Below, one piece after another: positions 8,026-17,379 of a DNA stretch of 64,000 nt. Made by a program: the position numbers and the translations under genes. Every line of letters starts with the position of its first letter. Within the stretch, counting starts at the first letter, position 1. The notes beneath the pieces were generated by a model. That model was not told where the DNA came from and searched no databases. It saw only the letters and a list, made by a program, of their open reading frames with translations. Source of the stretch: Bacteroidota bacterium. GTDB lineage: Bacteria > Bacteroidota > Bacteroidia > AKYH767-A > 2013-40CM-41-45. The DNA is taken from contig SHNE01000044.1 of assembly GCA_004295015.1 (NCBI GenBank), positions 129,998 to 193,997 of the forward strand, in the 5' to 3' direction.

Positions 8026-11001
8026 TTAAGCCAAGGTTCGTTTAACTTCTACATGTTCGTATCCTTCGATAATATCGTTGACTTTAATATCGTTGAAGTT
8101 GGTGAGGCTTAATCCGCACTCGTAACCGAAAGACACATCTTTAACATCATCTTTGAATCGTTTCAGAGATGCAAGTTCTCCACTAAAGACTACGATACCA
8201 TCTCTAACAACCCTTACTTTGGTATTGCGTGAAATTTTTCCGTCAAGCACCATACATCCTGCGATGGTACCGACTTTCGGAATCTTGAATATCTCACGGA
8301 TCTCGATATTTCCAACAATCTTCTCCTGAAATTCCGGAGCAAGCATTCCTTCCATAGCTTGTTTCAGCTCGTTGATGGCGTTGTAAATAATTGAATAAAG
8401 TCTGATTTCAATTTGTTCTGTTTCTGCGAGCTTTCTTGCGTTAATTGACGGACGAACCTGGAAACCAATAATGATGGCATTGGATGCAGAGGCAAGCAAT
8501 ACATCAGATTCAGTAATTTGACCAACGGACTTATGAATGATGTTGATCTGAATTTCCGGTGTCGATAATTTTAATAAAGAATCGGCAAGTGCTTCGATTG
8601 ATCCGTCTACGTCACCTTTAACAATTACATTCAATTCTTTGAAGTTTCCTATAGCCAAACGACGTCCGATCTCATCGAGCGTAATGTGCTTATGCGTACG
8701 GATTCCCTGCTCACGTTGCAGTTGTAAACGTTTATTGGCGATGTCACGAGCTTCTCGTTCGTCTTCCATTACATTGAACAAATCTCCGGCCTGAGGTGCG
8801 CCGGTCATTCCAAGAACCTGTGCAGGATATGATGGGCCTGCTTCTTTAATCCTGAATCCTCGTTCGTTATAAAGAGCTTTTACACGTCCGCTATAACACC
8901 CTGCCAAAAGTACGTCACCTACCCGTAAGGTTCCGGTCTGTACCAATACGGTCATCACATAGCCACGCCCTTTGTCAAGCATAGATTCAATGACAGTACC
9001 GTTCGCCCGTCTGTTCGGGTTGGCTTTTAATTCCAGTAATTCTGCTTCGAGCAATACTTTTTCAAGAAGCGCATCTATATTCAATCCTTTTTTCGCTGAG
9101 ATTTCCTGGCACTGGTATTTGCCACCCCAATCTTCAACAAGGATATTCATTTTTGCAAGTTGTTCTTTAATTCGCTCCGGATTCGCTCCGTCTTTATCAA
9201 CTTTATTAATAGCGAATACCATAGGTACATTCGCCGCCTGGGCATGATTGATAGCCTCAACAGTTTGTGGCATGACATTATCATCCGCAGATATTACGAT
9301 GATGGCTATATCGGTAACTTTCGCTCCTCTGGCACGCATGGCAGTAAATGCTTCGTGTCCCGGTGTATCCAGGAAAGTCATTTGTTTGCCATGCTCTAAC
9401 TGAACTGCATAAGCACCTATGTGCTGTGTGATTCCTCCGGCCTCTCCGGCAATTACATTTGCTTTACGGATATGATCCAGCAAAGAAGTTTTACCGTGAT
9501 CGACGTGTCCCATTACCGTTACAATTGGTGCACGGGCAATAAGATCTTCAGGAAGATCTTCTTCAGTATTGATAGTCTCAGCTACATCGGCTGAAACGAA
9601 TTCAACTTCGAATCCGAATTCTTCGGCTACTACTTTCAATGCTTCCGCATCAAGCCTTTGATTGATGGAAACAAACATACCCAAAGACATGAATGTGGAG
9701 ATTACTTCTGTCACGGAGACATCCATCATCTTTGCTAATTCATTCGCAGTTACGAACTCAGTAACTTTTATAGTCTTTTGTCCTGATTGTTCTTCAGCTG
9801 CCAGTTCACGTTGCTCTTCAGCTCTTTCTTCACGACGCGCTTTGCGCATCTTGGAAGACTTCGATTTTCCACCACCACTTAATCGGGCAAGAGTAGCTTT
9901 AATCTGATCTTGAATTTCTTTTTCGGTAGGCTCCGCTTTAGGAGCGCTGGGTGTAAAGCCACCACGTCCTCGTGGCGGACTGGCCGGACGAGCTGCATCT
10001 CTCTTGTCCTGTGGAACCGGCTGAGCACCGCTTTTGCGGTCGGTACGCTTACGTTTTTTCTTGCCTCTTTCTTCTACAGCACCTGAAGAAGAAGCTACCG
10101 GTTTGCGTTTTGCAGGTGCCGATGGCAAGTCAATTTTTCCTAAGACTGTAGGTCCAGATAATTGCTTGAAACTAACTCTATGAATTTCCTCTTTTGGAGA
10201 ATCCGGAGAAACATCGGGTGTTACTTCCGGAGAAACTTCCGGTGGAGTTACCGGTTCTTCAGTTGGACCTGTATCCGGAGAATCAGATTGAGAAGGTGGT
10301 TCAGGAGCAAGTACTTCAGGAACCTCCACTTGTGCTACCGGAGTTTCAACTTCCGTAACCGGAGATTCGGCAAGCGGCGAGGCAACAGTATCTTCCACCT
10401 CGCTTTTTTTCTTCGTTGTTTTCTTGGCCGGTTTTTCTGCTTTTGCTTTTTCTTCTAAAGCTTCATCAGCTTTTTTCTTTGCTGCTGCTTTTTTCTTTGC
10501 AACACCTTTTGCCGAAGTATCTTCAATATCAATTTTCCCAACAAGTTTTATCCCTTCAACTTTATCGGCCTTAGCTTTGATTACTTCCTTATCTTTTTCT
10601 TTGGCTTTCTCTTTGGCTTTAGGTTCAGCTTTGGAAACTGTTTTCTTTTTGGCGGGTTTTTCTTCTTTCAACATATCAGCGACGCTGATATTTTTAATGA
10701 GAATTTCATTGTTCTCATCATCTTTTGGTCCACCGGTTTTTTTACCGTCCTCAGCATCAAGAACTACAGCCACGTCCTTGCGGAATTTGGTCTGAGCCAG
10801 CTGTTGAGCTTCCTCCTTCGCCACCTTGTCTCCTTGAAATTCCTTCAAAAGCAAGGCATAGGCGTCTTCAGGCAACTTCGTGTTCGGGTTGCTTTCAACG
10901 TCGATTCCTTCATTCTTAAGGAAATCAACAATGTGATCAAGGCTAAGGTTAAACTCCTTAATCGCTTTGCTTAAACGGATTGACTTTGTTGTTTCTGCCA
11001 T
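8026..11001 (-). CDS. infB: translation initiation factor IF-2
   Basis: 991 residues. IF-2 is the GTPase that brings initiator tRNA to the 30S subunit and promotes subunit joining. An IF2_N helical domain sits at about 5-60. It is followed by a very long Lys/Glu/Ala/Pro-rich low-complexity stretch (about 90-410), a second IF2_N-like domain (about 410-475), and the GTPase with G1 GHVDHGKT (about 497-504), G3 DTPGHEAF and G4 NKVDK. Domains II, III and the C-terminal fMet-tRNA-binding domain ([15 protein letters not shown]) complete the canonical fold. Extended N-termini are usual in Bacteroidota. It is the third gene of the rimP-nusA-infB operon, 102 bases after nusA, and ends at a bidirectional terminator. 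Confidence 0.98.
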   Translation of the reverse strand: MAETTKSIRLSKAIKEFNLSLDHIVDFLKNEGIDVESNPNTKLPEDAYALLLKEFQGDKVAKEEAQQLAQTKFRKDVAVVLDAEDGKKTGGPKDDENNEILIKNISVADMLKEEKPAKKKTVSKAEPKAKEKAKEKDKEVIKAKADKVEGIKLVGKIDIEDTSAKGVAKKKAAAKKKADEALEEKAKAEKPAKKTTKKKSEVEDTVASPLAESPVTEVETPVAQVEVPEVLAPEPPSQSDSPDTGPTEEPVTPPEVSPEVTPDVSPDSPKEEIHRVSFKQLSGPTVLGKIDLPSAPAKRKPVASSSGAVEERGKKKRKRTDRKSGAQPVPQDKRDAARPASPPRGRGGFTPSAPKAEPTEKEIQDQIKATLARLSGGGKSKSSKMRKARREERAEEQRELAAEEQSGQKTIKVTEFVTANELAKMMDVSVTEVISTFMSLGMFVSINQRLDAEALKVVAEEFGFEVEFVSADVAETINTEEDLPEDLIARAPIVTVMGHVDHGKTSLLDHIRKANVIAGEAGGITQHIGAYAVQLEHGKQMTFLDTPGHEAFTAMRARGAKVTDIAIIVISADDNVMPQTVEAINHAQAANVPMVFAINKVDKDGANPERIKEQLAKMNILVEDWGGKYQCQEISAKKGLNIDALLEKVLLEAELLELKANPNRRANGTVIESMLDKGRGYVMTVLVQTGTLRVGDVLLAGCYSGRVKALYNERGFRIKEAGPSYPAQVLGMTGAPQAGDLFNVMEDEREARDIANKRLQLQREQGIRTHKHITLDEIGRRLAIGNFKELNVIVKGDVDGSIEALADSLLKLSTPEIQINIIHKSVGQITESDVLLASASNAIIIGFQVRPSINARKLAETEQIEIRLYSIIYNAINELKQAMEGMLAPEFQEKIVGNIEIREIFKIPKVGTIAGCMVLDGKISRNTKVRVVRDGIVVFSGELASLKRFKDDVKDVSFGYECGLSLTNFNDIKVNDIIEGYEHVEVKRTLA

Positions 11002-11103
11002 AAATTTTAATCAGCCTTTCAGGTATAAGCGATATAGCTCCTGCAAGGTAAGAATTATTATTGTTGACGCAGGGTCGTTTACAACCGAAGCATCGCTGTA
11101 TTA

Positions 11104-12360
11104 TTATTCAAATTCAGATTTCAGGATGCGGATAACTTCTTTAATTGTTTCCTCCTCTAAATCTGTGCGTTTTACGAGGTCTTCTATTGGGAGTTCAAGA
11201 ACGCTTTTTGCGGTATCGCAACCAATGTTCTTAAGCTCATCCAGAATCCATGGCTCGATTTCGTCAGAAAACTCATCGATGTCCACATCCTCACTGTCTT
11301 CATCTGTATCACGATACACATCAATTTCATAACCTGTAAGTCGCCCTGCAAGCTTGATGTTGTTTCCGCCTTTACCGATGGCTAATGAGACCTGGTCAGG
11401 TTTTAAGAATACTGATGCTCGTTTTTTCTCCTCATCCAATTTAATGGTCGTAATCTTGGCAGGAGCCAATGCACGCGAGATGAAAAGTGGATTATTGGTA
11501 GTATAATTAATTACATCTATGTTTTCATTGCGAAGTTCTCGAACAATTCCGTGGATGCGGGAACCTTTCATTCCAACACAAGCACCTACCGGATCAATAC
11601 GGTCATCGTAACTTTCAACGGCAACCTTAGCGCGCTCACCCGGTTCGCGCACGATCTTTTTGAGGGTGATAAGTCCGTCAAATACTTCCGGAACTTCCAG
11701 TTCAAATAATTTCTCAAGGAAGAGGGGAGATGTACGGGAAAGAATAATTTTAGGAGTACCATTGATCATTTCCACCCGCAATACAACGGCTCTAACGCTA
11801 TCACCTTTTTTGAAGAAATCACTAGGAATTTGTTCGTTCTTCGGCAGGATAAGTTCGTTACTATCATCATCCATTACCAAAGTTTCTTTCTTCCAGGTTT
11901 GATACACTTCTCCTGTGATGATTTCTCCTACACGGTCTTTGTATTTTTTGAAAATTCCTTCCTTCTCTAATTCCTGTACACGAGCCATCAGATTTTGGCG
12001 GGCTGCAAGAACAGCGCGACGGCCGAAATCAGAGAAACGGATCTTTTCAGAAAAATCTTCGCCAACCTCAAAATCAGGTTCAACTTTGATGGCTTCTGAA
12101 TAAGAGATCTGTGTTGACTCGTCTTCTACTTGTCCGTCTTCGACAATCAGGCGATTGCGGAAGGCCTCGAGGTCACCTTTGTCGGTGTTGATCACGATGT
12201 CAAAGTTGTCGGCCGTGCCGTACTTTTTCTTGATCATATTTTTAAAAACATCTTCCAGTATGCTCATCATGCTGGCACGATCGATGTTTTTAAGTTCTTT
12301 AAATTCCGAGAAGGCGTCAACCAATTCTGCGTTCTCGTCTTTTTCCAGTGTTTTTTTCAT
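11104..12360 (-). CDS. nusA: transcription termination/antitermination factor NusA
   Basis: 418 residues. NusA binds RNA polymerase and nascent RNA, promoting pausing, intrinsic termination and antitermination. The N-terminal polymerase-binding domain (about 1-130) is followed by an S1 domain (about 135-200, beginning GEIITGEVYQ), then two KH domains with the signatures VGACVGMKGSRIHGIVREL and SLAIGKGGNNIKLA. The C-terminus has an acidic linker (DTDEDSEDVDIDEF) and a short helical repeat (CDTAKSVLELPIEDL) instead of the two long acidic repeats of E. coli. It is 4 bases downstream of rimP, so the two are translated together. Regulation may act through the hairpin in the rimP leader. Confidence 0.98.
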   Translation of the reverse strand: MKKTLEKDENAELVDAFSEFKELKNIDRASMMSILEDVFKNMIKKKYGTADNFDIVINTDKGDLEAFRNRLIVEDGQVEDESTQISYSEAIKVEPDFEVGEDFSEKIRFSDFGRRAVLAARQNLMARVQELEKEGIFKKYKDRVGEIITGEVYQTWKKETLVMDDDSNELILPKNEQIPSDFFKKGDSVRAVVLRVEMINGTPKIILSRTSPLFLEKLFELEVPEVFDGLITLKKIVREPGERAKVAVESYDDRIDPVGACVGMKGSRIHGIVRELRNENIDVINYTTNNPLFISRALAPAKITTIKLDEEKKRASVFLKPDQVSLAIGKGGNNIKLAGRLTGYEIDVYRDTDEDSEDVDIDEFSDEIEPWILDELKNIGCDTAKSVLELPIEDLVKRTDLEEETIKEVIRILKSEFE

Positions 12361-12364
12361 TGAT

Positions 12365-12838
12365 TCAAATGATTTTATCGAATGAGAAGTTAACTTTTGT
12401 TTCTTTTATTTGATCGAAAGGTATTTCTACCCTGCTTTTTTGAATTTCTTTTTTCTTGCCGGTCTTCACACTTACTTCTTCTTCCAGCATGAGTAATTTT
12501 TCATCTGCGCCAAGAAGTGTACCCGTTCTTTTTAATCCATCAAAGGTAAGTACACTCACCTTTTGACCAATGCGTTTATGGAACTGTTTTAAAACTTTCA
12601 AGGGCTCTTCCATTCCCGGGGAGCCCACTTCTAATTCGTGCTTCACGAATACATCAGTGTTTTCCAGTTCCTGTTGTAAAAAGCGATTAATGGATACACA
12701 ATCATCCAGCTTCATACCTTTTGGATTGTCAAGACTTACGATAATTTTTGATGGGCTTACTTTTACCTCAACCAAAAAATTTTCAGTCCCTTCCAGCTTA
12801 CTGCTCACTAAATCAACTATTTGTTCCTTCAGATTCAT
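12365..12838 (-). CDS. rimP: ribosome maturation factor RimP
   Basis: 157 residues, the usual RimP size. RimP assists 30S subunit assembly. The N-terminal alpha/beta domain contains SLDNPKGMKLDDCVSINRFL and the diagnostic HELEVGSPGMEEPLK (normally VSSPGxxRPL; here the conserved Arg is Glu). A C-terminal Sm-like domain carries LTFDGLKRTGTLLGADEKLLML. It is first in the rimP-nusA-infB operon. The ATG at 12838 is only about 12 bases after a terminator-like hairpin and follows a good Bacteroidota promoter, as described in the two regulatory entries. Confidence 0.95.
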   Translation of the reverse strand: MNLKEQIVDLVSSKLEGTENFLVEVKVSPSKIIVSLDNPKGMKLDDCVSINRFLQQELENTDVFVKHELEVGSPGMEEPLKVLKQFHKRIGQKVSVLTFDGLKRTGTLLGADEKLLMLEEEVSVKTGKKKEIQKSRVEIPFDQIKETKVNFSFDKII

Positions 12839-12849
12839 TGTTTGTTAAT

Positions 12850-12872
12850 AAAAAAGGGACCTGTGGTCCCTT
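12850..12872 (-). terminator. terminator-like hairpin in the rimP leader (possible attenuator)
   Basis: On the minus strand AAGGGACC (12872-12865) pairs with GGTCCCTT (12861-12854) around an ACA loop, followed by a run of Ts to 12850. This is a well-formed intrinsic terminator of 8 bp. It lies downstream of the predicted rimP promoter and only 12 bases before the rimP ATG, so it would be inside the operon's own leader. Confidence 0.65.
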
Positions 12873-12895
12873 CTCTAATCCTTCTTAAATCCTGA

Positions 12896-12925
12896 CAAAG
12901 ATAGAAAAAAAATGTGGCTCCCCAA
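12896..12925 (-). promoter_or_regulatory. Bacteroidota-type promoter of rimP-nusA-infB
   Basis: Read on the minus strand: TTG (12925-12923), 19 bases, then TATCTTTG (12903-12896), an exact TAnnTTTG -7 box at ideal spacing. Transcription would start near 12890, about 50 bases before rimP, with the leader hairpin between. Confidence 0.65.
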
Positions 12926-12939
12926 TTGCTGAGGGGGAG
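12904..12939 (-). terminator. intrinsic terminator of metG, overlapping the rimP promoter
   Basis: On the minus strand a 6-bp all-GC stem CTCCCC (12939-12934) / GGGGAG (12923-12918) with a 10-base loop is followed after CCACA by eight Ts (12912-12905). It should end metG transcription and overlaps the spacer of the rimP promoter. Confidence 0.65.
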
Positions 12940-13105
12940 GATTTTTATAAAAAAATTAATGAGTTTTTCGGACTCCCAAAAGCTCGTTTTTCGGCAAAAT
13001 TAGGCGTTTTATAATATTCAATCATTGCTCTTTTATTAGCAGGCTATAATCTATTATATAGGTTCAATCTACAATGGAATATTTGGCAGAGTAAATTGGA
13101 GCGAT

Positions 13106-15151
13106 TTACCGGATAGTTCCGCCGTTTTCTATGCTTTTTGTCGGAGCCACAAAGGCCAGTTCACCTTTTGCATTTTCCGCCATCAGAATCATTCCCTGTG
13201 ATTCGATTCCTTTGATTTTCCTTGGTTCGAGATTGATAAGGATGCTCACCTGTTGCCCGATGATATTTTCCGGTTTATAGTCAGCAGCTATTCCTGACAC
13301 GACGGTTCTTTTATCAAGACCGGTATCGATGACCAGCTTTAAAAGTTTATCTGTTTTAGGGACCCGCTCAGCCGTAATAATAGTGCCTACCCGGATATCC
13401 ATTTTTTGAAAATCATCAAAGCTTGTGCTGTCTTTAGCCGGTGCCGGACCATTATTCCTTGCCTCATTTTCGGCTTTGCTGACAGCGAGTTTGTCGATCT
13501 GCTTTTGAATTTCTGCATCTTCAATTTTTTCAAAAAGCAAACTAGCCTCTGCCAGTTGATGACCTTTTGTCAATAATGGTTTATCAATTAATTCTTTCCA
13601 GGATTTAGAAGAAATGTTTAGCATTTTCAACAGCTTCTTCGCCGTAAAGGGAAGGAAAGGTTCCATCAGGTAGGCGAGGGCTGCTGTTATCTCCAATGAA
13701 ACAGATAAAATCGTAGCTACGCGTTCAGGATTTGTTGCATGTATCTTCCAGGGTTCCTGATCTGCCAAGTATTTATTTCCTGCACGGGCAAGATTCATCA
13801 ATTCAAAAAGGGCATCCCGAAATCGAAATTTTAATATATTTTCTTCAATGCGTTTAGGGCTTTCTTTGATCAATTCAAGGCAAGCCTGATCCTCATTAGT
13901 TAGAGAAGATGCAGATGGCACTTTCCCTTCGAAATATTTTTGAGTGAGGACAAGCGTTCGGTTTACAAAATTACCGAGCACAGCAACGAGTTCATTATTA
14001 TTTCTTGCCTGAAAATCTTTCCATGTAAAATCATTGTCTTTGTTTTCAGGCGCTGTTGCGCAAAGAGTATAGCGCAACACATCCTGCTTGCCCGGGAATT
14101 CTTCCAGGTATTCATTCAGCCAAACTGCCCAGTTGCGTGAAGTGGATATTTTTTCTCCTTCAAGATTTAAAAACTCATTGGCAGGAATATTTTCAGGAAG
14201 AATAAATTCTCCATGCGCCTTTAGCATTGCCGGGAAAATGATGCAATGGAAAACGATATTATCTTTTCCTATAAAATGAAGAAGCCGGGTGTCTTTGTCT
14301 TTCCAATATGGCTCCCAGCCCTCAGGGTTAGAAGTATTTTCGAAAAGAGCTTTTGTTGCCGAGATGTATCCGATAGGTGCATCAAACCAAACGTAAAGCA
14401 CTTTGCCTTCAGCTTCCTTGAGCGGTACCGGAACTCCCCAGTCAAGGTCGCGTGTTACTGCCCTTGGCTGTAATCCCTGATCAAGCCAGGATTTGCACTG
14501 TCCGTATGCATTATTTTTCCAGTCTTTTTCATGACTCTTAATCCACTCTTCCAGCCATTCTTTTTGAAAACGATCTAAGGGTAAATACCAATGTTTGGTT
14601 TGGCGAAGAATAGGTTTCTTACCGCTCAATTGTGAGTGAGGATTAATTAATTCCGAAGGAGATAAGCTCTTCCCGCACTTTTCACATTGGTCGCCATAGG
14701 CGTTTGGATTGCTGCAATTAGGACAAGTTCCGGTTATATAACGATCAGCTAAAAAAGTTTTTGCCTCCTCGTCATAATATTGTTCCGTGGTTTCTTCAGT
14801 GAATATTTTTTTATCGTAAAGAGTGCTAAAAAAAACAGACGCCGTTTGATGATGTACAGGCGATGAAGTGCGGTGGTAAATATCAAAACTGATCCCAAAA
14901 TCTTCAAAACTCTTTTTGATGATTCCATGATACTTGTCTACGACTTGTTGTGGTGTGATACCTTCTTTGCGAGCTCTCAAAGTGATCGGAACTCCATGTT
15001 CGTCGGAACCACAGATGAATTTTACATCGGATTCAATGGCCCGCATAAAGCGTACATAAATATCAGAGGGTAAATAGGCTCCTGCAAGATGACCAATATG
15101 TACAGGTCCGTTTGCATAAGGTAATGCAGCTGTTACGAGGGTACGTTTCAT
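13106..15151 (-). CDS. metG: methionine--tRNA ligase
   Basis: 681 residues from the ATG at 15151, preferred over an in-frame TTG two codons earlier because [15 protein letters not shown] is the classic N-terminus. It charges tRNA-Met with methionine using ATP. The HIGH signature is HIGH itself (18-21), the knuckle zinc site is CPNC...CEKC (about 144-160), and the KMSKS loop is KISTS (about 334). The anticodon-binding helical domain follows, then an acidic/Lys-rich linker and a C-terminal EMAP-type tRNA-binding domain ([14 protein letters not shown]). The gene is divergent from the LD-carboxypeptidase gene with 113 bases between and ends in its own terminator. Confidence 0.98.
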   Translation of the reverse strand: MKRTLVTAALPYANGPVHIGHLAGAYLPSDIYVRFMRAIESDVKFICGSDEHGVPITLRARKEGITPQQVVDKYHGIIKKSFEDFGISFDIYHRTSSPVHHQTASVFFSTLYDKKIFTEETTEQYYDEEAKTFLADRYITGTCPNCSNPNAYGDQCEKCGKSLSPSELINPHSQLSGKKPILRQTKHWYLPLDRFQKEWLEEWIKSHEKDWKNNAYGQCKSWLDQGLQPRAVTRDLDWGVPVPLKEAEGKVLYVWFDAPIGYISATKALFENTSNPEGWEPYWKDKDTRLLHFIGKDNIVFHCIIFPAMLKAHGEFILPENIPANEFLNLEGEKISTSRNWAVWLNEYLEEFPGKQDVLRYTLCATAPENKDNDFTWKDFQARNNNELVAVLGNFVNRTLVLTQKYFEGKVPSASSLTNEDQACLELIKESPKRIEENILKFRFRDALFELMNLARAGNKYLADQEPWKIHATNPERVATILSVSLEITAALAYLMEPFLPFTAKKLLKMLNISSKSWKELIDKPLLTKGHQLAEASLLFEKIEDAEIQKQIDKLAVSKAENEARNNGPAPAKDSTSFDDFQKMDIRVGTIITAERVPKTDKLLKLVIDTGLDKRTVVSGIAADYKPENIIGQQVSILINLEPRKIKGIESQGMILMAENAKGELAFVAPTKSIENGGTIR

Positions 15152-15251
15152 AATCAATTTTATATTCCGTGAGAATCAGCTTATAATAAGGTTAATGATC
15201 TATCATCACTCATTGAGCTTTCAGCCACGACAAAATTCAATAACTTCGCGG

Positions 15252-15259
15252 CAAAGATA
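15252..15259 (-). promoter_or_regulatory. candidate -7 box for metG
   Basis: TATCTTTG on the minus strand is an exact TAnnTTTG match and would give a leader of about 95 bases. I see no TTG at the -33 position. The box lies just before the ATG (15265) of the divergent LD-carboxypeptidase gene, for which TAACTTCG (15241-15248, plus) is a weaker -7 candidate. Confidence 0.42.
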
Positions 15260-15264
15260 AGAAT

Positions 15265-16176
15265 ATGATTCGACCGCCCTATTTGAAAGCAGGTGATTCT
15301 GTAACGATTGTATCAACCGCCAGAAAAGTTTCTAAAGCAGAATTAAAGATGGCTGCAGATACACTTCAGTCCTGGGGTCTGGATGTGAAATACGGAAAAA
15401 ACTTATTCAAAGCAGACAGGCAGTTTGCCGGAACGGATGAAGAGCGAAGAGCTGATTTTCAGTCGGCTTTGAACAGTAAGTCAGCTGCCATATTATTTGC
15501 CCGCGGAGGTTATGGCACAGTGCGTATCATTGACCGGATTGATTGGAAAAGATTTCAGAAGAATCCTAAATGGCTGATTGGGTTTAGCGATATCACAGCC
15601 ATTCATTCTCATTCGAATAAAATTGTAGAAGTGGAAACCCTGCACGCACCGATGGGACTTACACTGTCTAAAGTGAATACAAACTGCCTGAGTGTAATTA
15701 AAGATGCTCTTTTCGGTCAGCGTCTACGTTATACTGTTTCAAAGCAAGCAGCTGCGATGGAAAAACTCAACAGGGCAGGTTCGGCAAGAGGGCAGCTCGT
15801 AGGCGGGAATCTATCGATGCTTCATACCTTGAGTGGAACCCCTTCTGATATTGATTGTAGCGGGAAGATTCTTTTTTTGGAAGACCTGGATGAATACCTA
15901 TATCATATCGACAGAATGATGATGCAATTAAAGCGCAGTGGTAAACTGGCTTCATTGGCAGGCCTTGTGATTGGTGGAATGACAGATATGAAAGACAATG
16001 ATATTCCATTTGGAAAAACTGCTGAGGAAATCATTGCGGAGGCGGTAGCTGAATATAATTATCCGGTCTTTTTTGGATTTCCTGCAGGTCATATTCCGAA
16101 CAACTACCCATTAATTTTTGGCAGAGATGTAACACTTAAAGTTTCGGATAAAATGTCCCTTACTTTTCATTCCTGA
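15265..16176 (+). CDS. LD-carboxypeptidase (peptidase family S66)
   Basis: 303 residues, the family length. S66 enzymes such as LdcA remove the terminal D-Ala from tetrapeptide stems during cytoplasmic murein recycling. I see the N-terminal Rossmann-like start (KAGDSVTIVSTA), the FARGGYG motif (79-84), the nucleophile in GFSDITAIH (Ser108), the conserved glutamate in LFLEDLDE (about 203-206) and the catalytic His in PAGHIPNNYPL (about 276). All catalytic elements are therefore present. There is no signal peptide, so the protein is cytoplasmic. Its TGA overlaps the ATG of yraN (TGATG), which implies translational coupling. Confidence 0.93.
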   Translation: MIRPPYLKAGDSVTIVSTARKVSKAELKMAADTLQSWGLDVKYGKNLFKADRQFAGTDEERRADFQSALNSKSAAILFARGGYGTVRIIDRIDWKRFQKNPKWLIGFSDITAIHSHSNKIVEVETLHAPMGLTLSKVNTNCLSVIKDALFGQRLRYTVSKQAAAMEKLNRAGSARGQLVGGNLSMLHTLSGTPSDIDCSGKILFLEDLDEYLYHIDRMMMQLKRSGKLASLAGLVIGGMTDMKDNDIPFGKTAEEIIAEAVAEYNYPVFFGFPAGHIPNNYPLIFGRDVTLKVSDKMSLTFHS

Positions 16177-16535
16177 TGACTTCCAAGGAGCTCGGTCGAA
16201 TCGGTGAGGCAATGGCGGCAAAGCATTTGCTGGAAATGGCATACACGATTCATTCAAAAAATTATATTTACGATCGGGCCGAAGTTGACATAATTGCCGA
16301 GCATAAAGGGATGCTTGTTTTTGTAGAAGTGAAAACCAGAATGTCGGCCTACCTCAGTGATCCTTCGTTATTAATTTCCAGAAAAAAGCAAAATCAGATC
16401 ATCAAAGCAGCTGATAATTACGCACGGGAGTTTCATCCGGAAAAGGAATCCCGTTTCGATATTATTGTGATAATAACGAATGATAAGTATACATCATTAG
16501 AGCACATCGTTGATGCCTTCTATCCTATGATATAA
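16176..16535 (+). CDS. yraN: UPF0102 family protein YraN (endonuclease-like)
   Basis: 119 residues. YraN/UPF0102 proteins have a PD-(D/E)XK nuclease fold; their role is not established. The family features are GRIGEAMAAKHLLE near the N-terminus, the RAEVDII strand (Glu36, Asp38) and the FVEVKTR strand (Glu51, Lys53), which together form the putative metal site. The start codon shares one base with the stop of the LD-carboxypeptidase gene. The GxxExxY cassette begins only 8 bases after the stop, so that cassette has inserted or persists right behind this gene. Confidence 0.93.
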   Translation: MTSKELGRIGEAMAAKHLLEMAYTIHSKNYIYDRAEVDIIAEHKGMLVFVEVKTRMSAYLSDPSLLISRKKQNQIIKAADNYAREFHPEKESRFDIIVIITNDKYTSLEHIVDAFYPMI

Positions 16536-16542
16536 ATGTGAT

Positions 16543-16568
16543 GGAATAGAAATTTATGGAACGCAGAT
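16543..16568 (+). repeat. left inverted repeat of GxxExxY cassette
   Basis: GGAATAGAA, 8 bases, AACGCAGAT. The same outer and inner 9-mers recur inverted at 17164-17188. Confidence 0.6.
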
Positions 16569-16698
16569 TGGTCCGAATGTTGAATGCAATAAGACAGGCG
16601 GGAGACGCAGATCTTTAACGATAATTTAAGATTTATAGGGTATTTCTATTGGTTTTTAAGAAAATATTGATCCTTAACGATTAAAATTTTAAAGATTG

Positions 16699-17088
16699 AT
16701 GAAATCTTTTACTAATTACAAGCACACAGAAATAACAAACAAAATGCTTCAGGCATTTTACAAGGTTTATAATACACTCGGTTATGGTTTTTTGGAAAAA
16801 GTGTATGAAAATGCTTTGTTTTTTGAACTATGTTCTTTAGGATTTCACGTGGAAAGACAAAAAGAGATTGATGTTTACTATGAGAAGAAACTGGTTGGTA
16901 AGTATTTTGCTGACTTGGTTATCGATCACTGCGTGATAGTTGAACTTAAAGCATCGGACAAATTACGTGAGGAAAACGAATACCAACTTGTAAATTATCT
17001 CAAAGCGACGAGTTTTGAGGTCGGTTTACTCTTGAATTTTGGCAAGAAACCTCAAGTCAAACGAAAGGTCTTTTCAAACCATAAATGA
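16699..17088 (+). CDS. GxxExxY family protein (PD-(D/E)XK nuclease-like)
   Basis: 129 residues from the ATG at 16699 (a TTG lies one codon earlier). The motif that names the family is GFLEKVY (Gly30, Glu33, Tyr36). Downstream, ADLVID (Asp72) and VIVELKA (Glu82, Lys84) form the D...ExK arrangement of the PD-(D/E)XK nuclease superfamily. GxxExxY proteins are known as a family occurring in many copies in environmental genomes; their function is not known to me. The gene is an orphan between yraN and the pseudouridine synthase, and it is enclosed by the inverted repeats described separately. Nuclease activity and mobility are inference. Confidence 0.88.
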   Translation: MKSFTNYKHTEITNKMLQAFYKVYNTLGYGFLEKVYENALFFELCSLGFHVERQKEIDVYYEKKLVGKYFADLVIDHCVIVELKASDKLREENEYQLVNYLKATSFEVGLLLNFGKKPQVKRKVFSNHK

Positions 17089-17163
17089 TTCGAATTTATT
17101 GTTTGTAATTGGTATGATAGATTCTATGCAATCAAAATTATTCTTTCTGTGCCAATCATAAAA

Positions 17164-17188
17164 ATCTGCGTTATCTGTGTTCTATTCC
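17164..17188 (-). repeat. right inverted repeat of GxxExxY cassette
   Basis: Reverse complement reads GGAATAGAA, 7 bases, AACGCAGAT, mirroring 16543-16568. Confidence 0.6.
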
Positions 17189-17352
17189 TTCGTCAGCTAT
17201 ATGGGCAATTCTAATAAACAGTTTAAATTTTCTGCGATAGTCATAAAGGTCTACTTCATTCGCCTGTCTCATTGAATTCGAAATTCGGACACATCGGTGT
17301 TCCATCAGTCAAAGCTTCAAAAATAAACCACGCAAATCCCCTATAAATTCCT

Positions 17353-17360
17353 TATTTTTG
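17353..17360 (+). promoter_or_regulatory. candidate -7 box of pseudouridine synthase gene
   Basis: TATTTTTG matches TAnnTTTG exactly and is 19 bases before the ATG at 17380, implying a very short leader. No clear TTG at -33. Confidence 0.4.
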
Positions 17361-17379
17361 CCACTTACAACAAATATTC

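Larger units (their letters stand above)
16543..17188 (+). mobile_element. inverted-repeat-bounded GxxExxY cassette
   Basis: A 646-base unit consisting of the GxxExxY gene and AT-rich flanks. It is bounded by imperfect inverted repeats: 16543-16568 and the reverse complement of 17164-17188 share GGAATAGAA at the outside and AACGCAGAT (or TAACGCAGAT) at the inside with 7-8 unlike bases between. A second direct ACGCAGAT occurs at 16605-16612. No transposase is encoded. The arrangement suggests a non-autonomous mobile or once-mobile cassette, but target-site duplication was not identified. Confidence 0.5.

Noticed and set aside
10424-10795. Plus-strand ORF of 123 residues inside infB
   Set aside because: It mirrors the Lys/Glu-rich region of IF-2, giving a Phe/Ser-rich artefact.
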